This document shows positions 47,209-57,034 of a stretch of DNA of 64,000 nt, one piece after another. This DNA comes from Rhodoferax sp. GW822-FHT02A01 (lineage in GTDB: Bacteria; Pseudomonadota; Gammaproteobacteria; Burkholderiales; Burkholderiaceae_C). Under the pieces are notes generated by a model that ran no database searches, was not told where the DNA came from, and worked only from the letters and a program-made list of their open reading frames with translations. The stretch covers positions 2,108,001 to 2,172,000 of the forward strand of contig NZ_CP152376.1 of assembly GCF_038784515.1 (NCBI RefSeq), read 5' to 3'. Each line of letters begins with the position of its first letter. Positions within the stretch are counted from its first letter, which is position 1. Made by a program: the position numbers and the translations under genes.

Positions 47209-47844
47209 GATGGCAACCTCCTTGCAGTTTTGAGTCTTTGAAAATCAGCCTGAACTTCTTTGCTCTTTACGCACCACTTCCTGTAGGAAATGTATCGCTG
47301 AGGGGCCTTCACAGCAACAAGCACGGTACGAATACCCATTAGGGCATAGCGACATCAAACGAATTCAAAGGTCAGCGATAGCCCCAAGGTTATATGGACA
47401 GTTGTCGCTTGCACAGAGGAGATGTGCATTGTCAATACTCCATCTCGTTAAATCATCAAAACGTTGGAATATGACTTGTGCCTACGTAGCAACAATATCC
47501 ACTGTGAAACTTCTGGTCAGGAGCACTTAGACGTTGTTGAATTGTCTGGCGAAGCCGTTGCCGAATGGGTAAAGCAATGGAACGAGCGCTACACAAGCGG
47601 CTAGCGAGAGGATGATGGCCCGCTTGCGCGGGCAACTTATGGTTTTCTATATTCGAATTGACTTGAAAGAGTTTGGGCGCGCACTTAATGAACTGGGCCT
47701 TCAAAAATGAATTTTGAAAGCCAAGTTGTGGCGGTTACTCGACAATGCGATTGCGCGATTCATTCTTTTAAGATACTTGATTCGATGACGTCGTTTTAAT
47801 TACTTCCAATAGCTTAATTGTAAAAAAAGCAATTTTCCCAACAT
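47209..47844. other. Intergenic region with a possible gene fragment
   Basis: About 640 bases. A plus-strand frame without an ATG (TTG at 47464 to TAG at 47602-47604) ends in SGEAVAEWVKQWNERYTSG, which looks coding but belongs to no family I know. It is followed 13 bases later by the GC-rich hairpin at 47618-47633. It may be the 3' end of a lost gene with its terminator. The promoter of the PAS kinase lies near 47210-47300. Confidence 0.3.
47618..47633. terminator. GC-rich stem-loop
   Basis: GCCCGC and GCGGGC pair perfectly around the loop TTGC. A run with several T residues follows after a short gap (47641-47650), so it resembles a factor-independent terminator with a poor U tract. Confidence 0.4.
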
Positions 47845-48045
47845 CTAATTATCGGATCTGCGCACATTTTTCAAAATATCTGCAAGCTGCAAATCCGCTT
47901 GAGTTGTAACTTCCTCGCGCCAAGCTGATGGCGAGTCCGCCAGCTGATCTTTGAGAGCAAGGGAAAGTTCGACCAATGTGTCCCTTAATTGGGCAAGAGC
48001 CTCCGCTATTGAGTTAAGTTCTATCCTCGCATCTGTATGTCTCAT
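47845..48045 (-). CDS. Small conserved-looking protein of 66 residues
   Basis: The ATG at 48045 has AAGGAG eight bases upstream, a strong ribosome binding site, so the gene is probably translated. The product is predicted mainly helical and acidic (MRHTDARIELNSIAEALAQL near the start, ADLQLADILKNVRRSDN at the end) with heptad-like leucines. I recognise no family. A decayed copy lies at 27920-28047 next to an HDOD gene, which suggests a recurring small partner of the signalling genes in this region. Function is unknown. Confidence 0.6.
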   Translation of the reverse strand: MRHTDARIELNSIAEALAQLRDTLVELSLALKDQLADSPSAWREEVTTQADLQLADILKNVRRSDN

Positions 48046-48260
48046 TTGTTTAACTCCTTCAGACATTTGTGGTCGGCAATTGTGGGATTCTATTGGGCAT
48101 ATGTAGCCTTACCGTCAGGCCTCAAGTGCTGAAGTATTTTTGATTGCGGGCAGAAACCCCTGGATGCTCACGAAGACAAGTCCAGCTGGTTTGTCTGACT
48201 AAGGAAAGTTCACTCAACTGATTGCAGGAATATATAGATTCAGGAAGAGAGAAGCCAGCA

Positions 48261-48287
48261 TAAAGAATGTACCTTCGCTGCTAAGCA
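48261..48287 (+). promoter_or_regulatory. Possible sigma-28-like promoter
   Basis: TAAAGAAT, 11 bases, then GCTAAGCA partly fits the flagellar sigma-28 pattern (TAAAGTTT-N11-GCCGATAA). The -35 part fits well and the -10 part poorly. Location upstream of the chemotaxis genes makes it worth noting, but confidence is low. Confidence 0.2.
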
Positions 48288-48325
48288 ATGTGGACACTGT
48301 CTCCAAGCTGTCCAGGCATCATGGT

Positions 48326-48360
48326 TCGGAAAATTCCGATCATTGACGGAAATTTCTGTC
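48326..48360. promoter_or_regulatory. Two adjacent palindromes upstream of the chemotaxis genes
   Basis: TCGGAAAATTCCGA (48326-48339) is a perfect palindrome, and GACGGAAATTTCTGTC (48345-48360) is a palindrome with one mismatched pair. Both share a GGAAA/TTTCC core and are spaced five bases apart, just upstream of the pseudo-receiver gene. They look like tandem operator sites for a dimeric regulator; which regulator is unknown. Confidence 0.4.
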
Positions 48361-48415
48361 TTCGATACAGCCCATTCCGATGGTGGTTTACGCGGGCCTC
48401 CTGCACTATTCGGGC

Positions 48416-48817
48416 ATGCAATCATTTACCGCCGTTTCCATAGAGAGCTGCCCTTCCACACGGTGGTTCATCCGCATGGCCCTGGAGTTCAGCGGCTTTT
48501 CTGTCGCCGAAGCGTGCGAAGGCCCAGCCGGGCTGGAGCTTGTGTATTCCCTGTGTCCCGATCTGGTGTTGGTGGGATGTGGCATCACCGGAATTCAGGC
48601 CATTGAACTTTGCAAATTGATTCGCCTGGACTTTCAGCTTAACAAGACTGTGGTGGTCATGCTTTCCGACCGCGGGGACGACCTGGAAGTACAGGAAGGG
48701 CTCAAGGCTGGCGCCAGTGCCTATCTGGTCAAGCCATTCAGCCCCGTGCGCTTAATTTCGCTTGCACATCAACTGGTTCATAGCCCGTTTTCGGTTACCT
48801 CAAGCAACCCATCGTGA
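48416..48817 (+). CDS. Pseudo-receiver (CheY-like) protein lacking the phospho-acceptor
   Basis: The protein (133 residues from ATG 48416; ATG 48380 is also in frame) has a CheY-like fold pattern: SIESCPSTRWFIRMALEFSG, PDLVLVGCGITGIQAIELCK, TVVVMLSDRGD and AGASAYLVKPFSP. The acidic pair of strand 1 (DD) is replaced by ES and the phospho-acceptor aspartate (LLD-x-x-M/L-P) by glycine in LVGCGITG, while the lysine of KPF remains. It therefore cannot be phosphorylated in the normal way. Its place directly before cheW and the chemoreceptor suggests a constitutive or protein-binding role in that signalling unit. Confidence 0.7.
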   Translation: MQSFTAVSIESCPSTRWFIRMALEFSGFSVAEACEGPAGLELVYSLCPDLVLVGCGITGIQAIELCKLIRLDFQLNKTVVVMLSDRGDDLEVQEGLKAGASAYLVKPFSPVRLISLAHQLVHSPFSVTSSNPS

Positions 48818-48854
48818 GTTCCAGCAACGCCCAACTTTCTTCCAACAAGACTTT

Positions 48855-49421
48855 ATGCAAACACCATCAACCACATCACCCGACTCTTCTGCTGCACGAC
48901 CATCGCTGCGCGGCGGACGGAGTGCACAGTCCAATGAAGGACCAAGCGTCCCGAGCGAGTGGCTCAGCTTCAAGCTGGGCGACGAGGAATACGGTATCGA
49001 CATCCTTAGCGTGCAGGAAATCCGTTCATTTGAAAAGCCCACCCGCATGACCAACATGCCAGCCTTTGTGCTGGGGGTGCTGAATCTGCGTGGCGTGATC
49101 GTGCCGGTGCTCGATATGCGGGTGAAGTTCAATCTGGAGCGGGTGGAGTACGGTGAGCTCACCGTGTGCATAGTGCTGAGCATCGGGCACAGGACCGTGG
49201 GCATGGTGGTGGACGGTGTGTCGGACGTGGTGACGCTTACCCCGGAGCAGATGCGCCCAGTACCGGAGTTCTCGTCTGGTGTCGGCAGTGAACACCTGTT
49301 GTCGATAGGGACACTGTCAAAACGCTTGCTTATGTTGATCGACATAGACAAGCTCATGAGCAGCCAAGAGATGGGGCTGGTTTCAGCAAACGTTGGATCG
49401 ATAGACACAAGGAGACAATGA
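48855..49421 (+). CDS. cheW: Chemotaxis adaptor CheW
   Basis: The 188-residue protein has a disordered N-terminus of about 45 residues rich in S, P and T, then a CheW domain: [61 protein letters not shown] and [11 protein letters not shown]. CheW links chemoreceptors to the kinase CheA at the inner membrane. ATG 48855 was chosen over an upstream frame start at 48762 that would overlap the pseudo-receiver gene. Its stop overlaps the first ATG of the chemoreceptor gene. The codon use is more GC-rich than in the signalling genes to the left. Confidence 0.92.
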   Translation: MQTPSTTSPDSSAARPSLRGGRSAQSNEGPSVPSEWLSFKLGDEEYGIDILSVQEIRSFEKPTRMTNMPAFVLGVLNLRGVIVPVLDMRVKFNLERVEYGELTVCIVLSIGHRTVGMVVDGVSDVVTLTPEQMRPVPEFSSGVGSEHLLSIGTLSKRLLMLIDIDKLMSSQEMGLVSANVGSIDTRRQ

Positions 49422-49423
49422 TC

Positions 49424-51172
49424 ATGAATAATTTAACTGTACGAGCCAAGCTCACCTTGACATTTGGTGGCCTGGGCGCCTTGGTGCTGCTGATCGCCGG
49501 CATGGCCATCATCACACTGGGAGACGCCAAGGAGCGCTTTGACAACTACGTCAACGGCATCGGCGCGCGGGCCAACACGGCACACCTTGTGCGGGAAGCA
49601 ATAGACCTGCGTGCGGTTGCCGCACGCAATCTGGTATTGGTAACCAAGCCCGAAGACCTCGCGGTAGAAAAAGAAGTGGTCACCAAGGCGCACGCCGATG
49701 TGGGAACCAATATGACCAAGCTCAAGAAGTTGGCCGAAGCCCCAGGCGTCTCCGAGGAGGCGCGCCGGTTGATTGGGGAGATCGACAAGATCGAGCAGTC
49801 CTACGCGCCGGTGGCCCTGTCCATTGTCGACATGGCGCTGCAAGGCAAGAAGGACGAGGCCATTGCCAAAATGAACACCGAATGCCGCCCGCTCCTGGCC
49901 AAGCTGGTCAAGGTCTCGGATGAGTATTCCAGCTACACGGCCGATCACGCGGTCAAATTGGTGCAAGCGGCCGCGCAGGACTATGCGGCCCAGCGCAACT
50001 ACCTGATCCTGGCATGTTGTGTGGCGCTGATAGGTTCCGGGGTGGCCAGCGTGCTGATCATTCGCAGTCTGACACGTGCCTTGGGGGGGGAGCCTGACGT
50101 GCTGTGCGAGGTGGTGGGCAAGGTGGCCGACGGCAATCTGACCAGCCAACTGCAGGTGCGTAGTGGCGACACCGTCAGTGTGATGGCTGCGGTGGCCCGC
50201 ATGCAGACCGCGCTGACCCACGTGGTGGCAACGGTTCGCTCCGGCTCCGAAGGCGTTTCCAGCGCCAGTGCCGAGATTGCCTCGGGCAACAACGACCTCT
50301 CCGCCCGCACCGAGCAGCAAGCCAGCGCGCTGGAGGAAACTGCTGCATCCATGGAGGAGCTTGGCTCGACGGTCAGGCAAAACGCCGACAACGCGCGCCA
50401 GGCCAACCAGTTGGCGCAAAACGCCTCGACCGTAGCTGTCCAAGGTGGTGAGGTGGTGGCTCAGGTGGTGGACACCATGAAGGGCATCAACGACAGTTCC
50501 AAGAAGATCAGCGACATCATCAGCGTGATCGACGGCATTGCCTTTCAAACCAACATCCTGGCGCTCAACGCGGCGGTGGAAGCTGCGCGCGCAGGTGACC
50601 AGGGTCGCGGCTTTGCGGTGGTTGCCAGCGAAGTGCGCTCATTGGCCGGGCGCTCAGCCGAAGCGGCCAAGGAAATCAAGATGCTGATCAATGCCAGCGT
50701 GGAACGGGTGGAGCAGGGCACGATTCTGGTGGATCAGGCTGGTGAGACCATGACGGAAGTGGTGAGCTCCATCCGCCGGGTGACCGACATCATGGGGGAG
50801 ATCAGCGCGGCCAGTGCAGAGCAGGCTGCGGGCGTCGGCCAGGTGGGCGAGGCGGTGACGGAGCTGGACCAGGCAACGCAGCAGAACGCCGCATTGGTGG
50901 AAGAGATGGCCGCGGCGGCGTCGAGCCTGAAGGGTCAGGCGCAGGACCTGGTGCAGGCAGTCAGCGTGTTCCAACTGGCCGGCCAAAGCGAGCAACACTT
51001 CCGGACTGCTGCAGTGCAGCGGGCGCCCGTGCGACACGTGGAACATGCACGCGCAGTCGGCGCCAAGCAGTCGGCAGCCGTCTCAGCCAGCCAAGCGCCC
51101 CGGATTGCAGCTCAGGCCAAGAAAAAGGTCGTTGCCACAGCCGAAGCCGAAGGCGATTGGTCCAGCTTTTGA
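49424..51172 (+). CDS. Methyl-accepting chemotaxis protein
   Basis: The 582-residue receptor has TM1 (about 10-32), a periplasmic four-helix-bundle type domain of about 155 residues, TM2 (about 188-208), a HAMP domain, methylation helices with paired Q/E sites and the highly conserved tip [20 protein letters not shown] followed by [15 protein letters not shown]. The C-terminus has an alanine-rich linker and ends in DWSSF, which fits the xWxxF pentapeptide that tethers CheR or CheB. AAGGAG lies nine bases before ATG 49424; ATG 49418 is too close to it. It is coupled to cheW. The ligand cannot be read from sequence. Confidence 0.93.
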   Translation: MNNLTVRAKLTLTFGGLGALVLLIAGMAIITLGDAKERFDNYVNGIGARANTAHLVREAIDLRAVAARNLVLVTKPEDLAVEKEVVTKAHADVGTNMTKLKKLAEAPGVSEEARRLIGEIDKIEQSYAPVALSIVDMALQGKKDEAIAKMNTECRPLLAKLVKVSDEYSSYTADHAVKLVQAAAQDYAAQRNYLILACCVALIGSGVASVLIIRSLTRALGGEPDVLCEVVGKVADGNLTSQLQVRSGDTVSVMAAVARMQTALTHVVATVRSGSEGVSSASAEIASGNNDLSARTEQQASALEETAASMEELGSTVRQNADNARQANQLAQNASTVAVQGGEVVAQVVDTMKGINDSSKKISDIISVIDGIAFQTNILALNAAVEAARAGDQGRGFAVVASEVRSLAGRSAEAAKEIKMLINASVERVEQGTILVDQAGETMTEVVSSIRRVTDIMGEISAASAEQAAGVGQVGEAVTELDQATQQNAALVEEMAAAASSLKGQAQDLVQAVSVFQLAGQSEQHFRTAAVQRAPVRHVEHARAVGAKQSAAVSASQAPRIAAQAKKKVVATAEAEGDWSSF

Positions 51173-51264
51173 TGCACGGCGTGCCAGAATCCGACAGGCG
51201 CTGCGGCAAGTGAATAAATAAAAATCAGGGAAACAGAGACTTCATCGTTGGAAGGGCGTCCAAA

Positions 51265-53715
51265 ATGCCACTTTTCTTGGTTAGCAGTTACGACCCACAG
51301 TTGGTTGCGTTGTCATTGCTCGTCGCCGTATTCGCCTCCTATGTAGCCCTTGACCTGTCGCGACGGGTTGCTCAGCACAGTGGAAAAGGCGCAATTGTCT
51401 GGCTTACCGGTGGGTCACTGGTCATGGGGTCGGGCATTTGGGCCATGCACTTTGTTGGAATGATGGCTTTCAGTTTGCCTATTCCTTTGGGCTACGACTG
51501 GTCCATTACCCTGGTTTCGTGGATTGCTGCAATAACCGTCTCCGGTGTGGCACTCTATATCGCCAGCACCAAGGCACTGAATTCCAGACAGCTATTCGTC
51601 GGCGGAACCATCATGGGCCTTGGCATTTCGCTTATGCATTACGTCGGGATGTACGCAATGCAAATGGATCCGGCAATAGTCTGGAACCCATGGCTTGTTG
51701 TGCTTTCAATCGCCATTGCAATCGGCGCATCCTTTGTGGCGCTGCGGATTTTTTTCTGGATGCGTTCACATCAGCAGGAGCGGGTGCTGCAATGGCAAAT
51801 ACTGTCTTCGATAGTGATGGGTCTTGCCATTTTCACCATGCACTTCACAGGAATGGCTGCTGCCCAGTTTCCGTTGGGCAGCATATGTCGATCGGCCAAC
51901 GGCTATGGCACGGGTGGATTCGGCTATGTGGTGGGCGCGGTTGCCTTTGGTTTTCTCGTCACAACGCTTATCACGTCGCTGCTTGACGCCAGGTTCGACA
52001 ATCAAATGCGCATATTGGCAACGGCATTCAATGTCCAGGAGTGCATTCTTGTCACAGATGCTGACGGGAAGATTCTCAGAGTGAATGAAGAATTCACAAA
52101 AGTCACTGGCTTCATGGAAGAGGAAGTCATTGGTCAGAACCCGAGAATCCTGAATTCGGGTCGACACGACGCTGCCTTCTTTGCAGCAATGTGGAGTAAG
52201 GTCCACACGACTGGGAGTTGGACTGGTGAGATTTGGAATTGCCGCAAGAATGGCCAGGCTTTTCTGGAACGGCTGACTATCACCGCAGTGAAGGACTCAA
52301 ATGGCCGCATCGTCAACTACGTCAGCAATTCGGTTGATATCACCAAGAATAAGGCTGCGGAAGAGGAGATCCAGCGGCTTGCGTTTTACGATTCACTCAC
52401 CAACTTGTCCAACCGGCGCCTTCTGATTGACCGATTGCAGCAGGCTTTGGCATCCAGCGCCCGCAACGGACACACCGGTGCATTGCTGTTCATCGACCTG
52501 GACAACTTCAAGGATCTCAATGACTCCCAGGGGCACGAAATGGGAGACCTGCTGTTGCGGCAGGTGGCCGCCCGCATCAGTGGGGGTGTACGGGCGTGTG
52601 ATACGGTTTCGCGATTCGGAGGCGACGAATTCGTGGTGCTGCTGGAGGACCTGAGCGCCGACGCAGTCGAAGCAGCGTCTGAAGCCGGGCGTATTGGTCA
52701 GAAGATTCTGGATGGCCTCAGCATTTCCTATGATCTGGGAGATGCCTCGCACCACAGCACTGCCAGCATGGGCATTGCGCTATTCAGCAACCTTGACCAG
52801 GGAGTAGAAGAGCTGCTGAAGCAAGCCGACATTGCCATGTACCAAGCCAAGAAGGCAGGGCGAAATAGACTGCGGTTCTTTGATCGGAAGATGCAAGAGA
52901 GCATCAGTGCCCGTGTGAGCCTTGAAGGAGAACTTCGTCAAGCGCTATTGAAGAACCAATTTCAGCTGTTCTACCAGATTCAAGTGAACAGCGAAGGCTG
53001 TGCACTCGGCGCCGAGGCATTGATCCGTTGGGTTCATCCGCAAAAGGGGTTGGTGCCACCCGCCCAATTCATTCCCATTGCCGAAGAGTCCGGGTTGATT
53101 CTTCCAATCGGCCAATGGGTGTTGGACATGGCCTGTGTTCAACTGAAAGCTTGGGAGAAGATCGAACTCACACAAGGCCTTGCATTGGCCATCAACGTCA
53201 GTGCCAAGCAGTTCCAACAAGCCGATTTCGTTGATCAAGTGGTGCAGGCGATGCAGCGCCACGGAATCAATCCACAGAGATTGAAGTTGGAATTGACGGA
53301 GAGCATGCTGCTCGAAGATATCAACGACACAATTTCAAAAATGAAGACATTGAACAAGTTGGGGGTAATGTTTTCTCTCGATGATTTTGGTACGGGATAT
53401 TCATCGCTGCAGTATCTCAAGCGCTTGCCGCTTGAGCAACTCAAGATCGACCAGTCATTTGTTCGTGACATCGTATCGGACGTACAAGACCGCGCAATTG
53501 TTCACACCATCATCGCCATGGCTTCGAGCCTGGACATGGGTGTAATTGCTGAAGGGGTTGAGACCATTGACCACCAGCGTATGTTGTTGGACAAGGGGTG
53601 CGTCAATTTTCAGGGCTATTTATTTGGCAAGCCTCTGCCCATTGATGAGTTTGAAGCCCTGCTGTGGGCCGTCGAGGATCTGACTGCGAATAGTATTGAT
53701 GTTTCATCCGTCTGA
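51265..53715 (+). CDS. MHYT-PAS-GGDEF-EAL protein
   Basis: The 816-residue protein begins with a seven-helix MHYT sensor (residues 10-245) carrying MHFVGM, MHYVGM and MHFTGM, thought to bind copper and sense oxygen, CO or NO in the membrane. A PAS/PAC unit follows (about 255-370, VDITKNKAAE), then a GGDEF domain with RFGGDEF and RACD inhibitory site (around 451) and an EAL domain with AEALIRWVHP, LELTESML, DDFGTGYSS, QLKIDQSFV and EGVE. Both catalytic sets look complete. The order matches Pseudomonas MucR-type proteins with a PAS insertion. It follows the chemoreceptor gene by 92 bases and may be separately transcribed. Confidence 0.93.
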   Translation: MPLFLVSSYDPQLVALSLLVAVFASYVALDLSRRVAQHSGKGAIVWLTGGSLVMGSGIWAMHFVGMMAFSLPIPLGYDWSITLVSWIAAITVSGVALYIASTKALNSRQLFVGGTIMGLGISLMHYVGMYAMQMDPAIVWNPWLVVLSIAIAIGASFVALRIFFWMRSHQQERVLQWQILSSIVMGLAIFTMHFTGMAAAQFPLGSICRSANGYGTGGFGYVVGAVAFGFLVTTLITSLLDARFDNQMRILATAFNVQECILVTDADGKILRVNEEFTKVTGFMEEEVIGQNPRILNSGRHDAAFFAAMWSKVHTTGSWTGEIWNCRKNGQAFLERLTITAVKDSNGRIVNYVSNSVDITKNKAAEEEIQRLAFYDSLTNLSNRRLLIDRLQQALASSARNGHTGALLFIDLDNFKDLNDSQGHEMGDLLLRQVAARISGGVRACDTVSRFGGDEFVVLLEDLSADAVEAASEAGRIGQKILDGLSISYDLGDASHHSTASMGIALFSNLDQGVEELLKQADIAMYQAKKAGRNRLRFFDRKMQESISARVSLEGELRQALLKNQFQLFYQIQVNSEGCALGAEALIRWVHPQKGLVPPAQFIPIAEESGLILPIGQWVLDMACVQLKAWEKIELTQGLALAINVSAKQFQQADFVDQVVQAMQRHGINPQRLKLELTESMLLEDINDTISKMKTLNKLGVMFSLDDFGTGYSSLQYLKRLPLEQLKIDQSFVRDIVSDVQDRAIVHTIIAMASSLDMGVIAEGVETIDHQRMLLDKGCVNFQGYLFGKPLPIDEFEALLWAVEDLTANSIDVSSV

Positions 53716-54058
53716 CCTCGCTGTCAACGGCATCTATTGGTGGTCGCAGAATCGATCAACAAAAAATCGGAACGCGTATCAATTCCTTGCTCAAACCGGT
53801 AACGTTCAACTACTCAACCAAGTGCTTAAGGTGCGTTGACGGTGACTTGGTTGAAGAAAAATGTGAGCAATTGGAAATGTTTTGTGATTGGTTTTCTTGA
53901 GTCGAAGAAGCGCCACTTCGAGGCAACATTCGTGACTTGCGTATAACCAAGAACAAACAGCCAAGAGGAACGTCGAAACCAGTCATTCACAAGAGCCTGC
54001 TCGTGGTCGTTAGCTGGCGATTCGCAAGTGAGATGACCTCACTTTGAACAGTCAACCT
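53716..54058. other. Intergenic region between convergent genes
   Basis: About 340 bases between the MHYT gene and the convergent Cache gene. I see no frame worth calling and no strong terminator hairpin. Confidence 0.3.
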
Positions 54059-56848
54059 TCAGCTTTGCTGATTCGACTCATGCTTCATTTTTGAAGATGC
54101 AGCTTCGATCGTGGCAAATGAGTAGCGGTTGCGTCCGGCATTTTTCGACAAATACATGGCGTGGTCGGCAGCACTGAGAACGCGTTCGACCGTGTTGCCA
54201 TGCTTTGAAAAAAGCGCGATGCCAATGCTGACTCCAATCAGCACCTGCGTACCTGCAATCTCGAAAGGCTTGCGCAGGGCTTCAATAATATTGTCGGCCA
54301 CTCGCACAGCATCCGTATCGTCACGCAAGCTTGGCAATATCACGGTAAATTCGTCACCCCCCAGGCGTGCCACTGTGTCACTTTCCCGTACTTGCTCGCG
54401 CAGGCGTTTAGCAGCCGCCACTAGCAGACTATCTCCGGCAGCGTGGCCGAGCTGGTCATTCACTTCCTTGAAGTGATCAAGGTCCAGGAACATCAAAGCG
54501 CCTGGTGTGCCATCTCGTCGACCGTGTGCCATGGCTTGTCCTAGGCGATCGAAAAACAGGCTGCGGTTAGGTAGGTCGGTCAGCAGATCAAAGTTGGCCG
54601 AATGTCTTATGCGCTCTTCTTCTATCCGACGTTGGGTGATGTCCTCCAGAATGGCAACATAGTGGCTGACTTGTCCCTCCGCGTTGAGCAAAGGTGTCAC
54701 TGTCTGGCTGACGGTGTATCGGGTTCCATCACGACGGGCGTTGACAACGTCTCCATGCCACGTCGTTCCGGCCTTGATGGTTTGCCAGAAATGCTGATAG
54801 AAGGCAGCGTCCTGGGCGCCCGAGCTCAGCACATTTGGGTTCTTGCCGAGTATTTCCTCGCTCGAAAAGCCCGATAGCTCGGTAAAGGCCCGGTTGACCC
54901 ACAGTATGTTGGCCTTGGCATCGGTGACGAAGACGGAGTTGCCCACACCAGCCAGAGCCGTATCCATCAATGTCAGCCATTCCTGCTGCATCGCAGATTC
55001 CAGTGCGTAGCCCAAACGCGTGGCGATGGTCGCCAGGCGCTGCGGCAACTCCTCACCATCGAAGTGGTGAGCATCACGCCCATACAGGGCAAGCGCGCCC
55101 CAGGTTGCGCCACGCAAGGTCACCGGAAGAATAATCACGGAGCGTGTCTGCTCGGAGGCAATGCGCGAACTGCAGGACTGGCATTGCGGATCATCGGACA
55201 TCACGATCTTCCAGTTCCCGCTTTGGATTACTTCTCCAGCGAAGGCACAACAAGATGGATCGCCCTTCCAGCGCATGCTGCCTGAACGCAAGGAGCTAAG
55301 CATGCCCTTTTCGTCCCCTTCCGCGCTGGCCAACATCACAAGTTTGCCGTCCTTGTCTGCACGACCAACCCAAGCCGCCATCAGATCGAAGACGGGCAGA
55401 ATCTCTTCGCAAAACATCTGCGCAATGGACTCCAAATTCGTCTGCCACTTCAATAGGACGTTGTCCAATGCGCTGAAAATGGTATCCACTTCCTTGGTTC
55501 GGTGCTGCTCAGTTACATCCTTTGCAAAGATGGCGACACTTTCCACCGTGCCCGAAGCATCTTTGACCGGGTAGAGGCTGTTGCTGAAGAACACCGAGCC
55601 CCGTCTATCCTGTGAGTGTTGAGGTTGCCCGCTTGTAAAGACTTGCTGCACCAGGACTCTTCGCTTATCTGCGAGGGATTCCGGCATGAGCGCGAAGAAA
55701 TTCTTGCCATTGATTTCTTCCGGGGATTGTCCAAACCGGCTCGCGCCAAATGCGTTGATGGCAAGAATCCTGCCTTCCGGATCCAGCAGCAGGACGGACT
55801 CGTTGGTTGCGTCGATCAATGCGCGCATACGAATGCGGCTCTCCTGAACCAGCTGTTCGGCCTTATGGTGCTCTGCCAACTCCCGCTGCAACTCTATATT
55901 GGTGTCGCGCAGTTCGATTGTGCGGGCAGCAACTTCCACTTCAAGTGAGTTCCGTTGTCGCGCCAACAGGGCGTCGCGCACTTCAATTTTTTCCAGCATC
56001 TCGTTGAAGCCGTTCGCCAGTTCGACAATTTCGCCTCGCCCTTCCACGGGCAGGCGCTCCGCAAACGCACCATCCTCTTGCCCAATTCGACGCATCGCAA
56101 TGACGGTTTGATGAAGCGGGCGGGTAATGCTACTTGCTAACAAACTGGCCAACAGCAGAATGACCATTCCACTGGCGGCCGCGAACAAAAGTGTGTATCC
56201 GATCTGGCTCCTCACAATGGCATCCACTTCGTCCACGTAGACACCGGATCCAATCAGCCACCCCCAGGGCTCGAATTTCTCGACATAGGACAACTTGGGG
56301 TAGCGCTGTTCCGTCACCCCAGCGCCCACTTTGGGCTTTGGCCAGTCGTAAGTGACGTACCCTTTACCGCCCTTGTTCACCACTTCGACGAAGGTCGCGA
56401 AGAGATTCTTCTTGCCATCGATTGGCACAAAGGGGCCTTCCGTGCCAACGAGCTGTCCCTTGGCGCTGTTGAATTGGGCTGAGTCCAGAACTTGTCCATC
56501 CAACTCGGGCAATGTGGGATGTACGACCATCCTGGGAAATGGGAGGCTCAGATCGGTAAGCCAGAAATACTCGGCTCCGTCGTAACGCATGGCCCGAATG
56601 GTGTCTTTGGCGGCCTGTTGAGCTGCAGCCTCGGAGAGCTCGCCCCGTACTTGCATCTGGTGATAGTGGGACAGTACGCTAAGACCCGTTTCTACCAATT
56701 GGCGGGTCTTTTCCTCCTTTTCCCGCCACATTTCGTCTCTTAATGTCAACGCACTGATGAGGCCACCAAGAACGATGCCGCCGATCAGGAGCACAACCAG
56801 TGCCCAGATCCGGTTGCGCACGCTCAGGCGGTTAAGCGGGGAATTCAT
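54059..56848 (-). CDS. Cache-HAMP-PAS-GAF-PAS diguanylate cyclase
   Basis: The 929-residue receptor has TM1 (about 13-35), a periplasmic single Cache_2-type domain (YDGAEYFWLTDLSLPFPRMV, PWGWLIGSGVYVDEVD), TM2 (about 218-240), HAMP and a coiled coil. A PAS unit, a GAF domain with several cysteines (PSCCAFAGEV and PQCQSCSSRI, about 530-565), a second PAS unit (DITQRRIEE) and a C-terminal GGDEF domain with RLGGDEF and RESD inhibitory site (around 831) follow. There is no EAL domain. It should make c-di-GMP in response to an extracellular ligand and a cytoplasmic signal. The cysteine-rich GAF domain could bind a cofactor or sense redox state. Confidence 0.9.
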   Translation of the reverse strand: MNSPLNRLSVRNRIWALVVLLIGGIVLGGLISALTLRDEMWREKEEKTRQLVETGLSVLSHYHQMQVRGELSEAAAQQAAKDTIRAMRYDGAEYFWLTDLSLPFPRMVVHPTLPELDGQVLDSAQFNSAKGQLVGTEGPFVPIDGKKNLFATFVEVVNKGGKGYVTYDWPKPKVGAGVTEQRYPKLSYVEKFEPWGWLIGSGVYVDEVDAIVRSQIGYTLLFAAASGMVILLLASLLASSITRPLHQTVIAMRRIGQEDGAFAERLPVEGRGEIVELANGFNEMLEKIEVRDALLARQRNSLEVEVAARTIELRDTNIELQRELAEHHKAEQLVQESRIRMRALIDATNESVLLLDPEGRILAINAFGASRFGQSPEEINGKNFFALMPESLADKRRVLVQQVFTSGQPQHSQDRRGSVFFSNSLYPVKDASGTVESVAIFAKDVTEQHRTKEVDTIFSALDNVLLKWQTNLESIAQMFCEEILPVFDLMAAWVGRADKDGKLVMLASAEGDEKGMLSSLRSGSMRWKGDPSCCAFAGEVIQSGNWKIVMSDDPQCQSCSSRIASEQTRSVIILPVTLRGATWGALALYGRDAHHFDGEELPQRLATIATRLGYALESAMQQEWLTLMDTALAGVGNSVFVTDAKANILWVNRAFTELSGFSSEEILGKNPNVLSSGAQDAAFYQHFWQTIKAGTTWHGDVVNARRDGTRYTVSQTVTPLLNAEGQVSHYVAILEDITQRRIEEERIRHSANFDLLTDLPNRSLFFDRLGQAMAHGRRDGTPGALMFLDLDHFKEVNDQLGHAAGDSLLVAAAKRLREQVRESDTVARLGGDEFTVILPSLRDDTDAVRVADNIIEALRKPFEIAGTQVLIGVSIGIALFSKHGNTVERVLSAADHAMYLSKNAGRNRYSFATIEAASSKMKHESNQQS

Positions 56849-57034
56849 TTGGTAGCTTCAACGACTTTATTGGAATCCCTGTCAGTATGTGGTTGGCACC
56901 CTTTCACCATAATTGATGTTAATCAAATAGTAAGGAGGAAAGCAAGATTGAATTTGCTCAGTTGGATATCCAGACTCGTCAGCACTTGTGTGACGTCGGT
57001 CGCTGGTTTGACGCACAAGGCAATCGGATAACAG

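Noticed and set aside
49433..50548. A 371-codon minus-strand frame opposite the chemoreceptor gene
   Set aside because: It is a shadow of a GC-rich coding sequence; its translation is rich in H, R, G and L with no domain, whereas the plus-strand gene is an obvious chemoreceptor.
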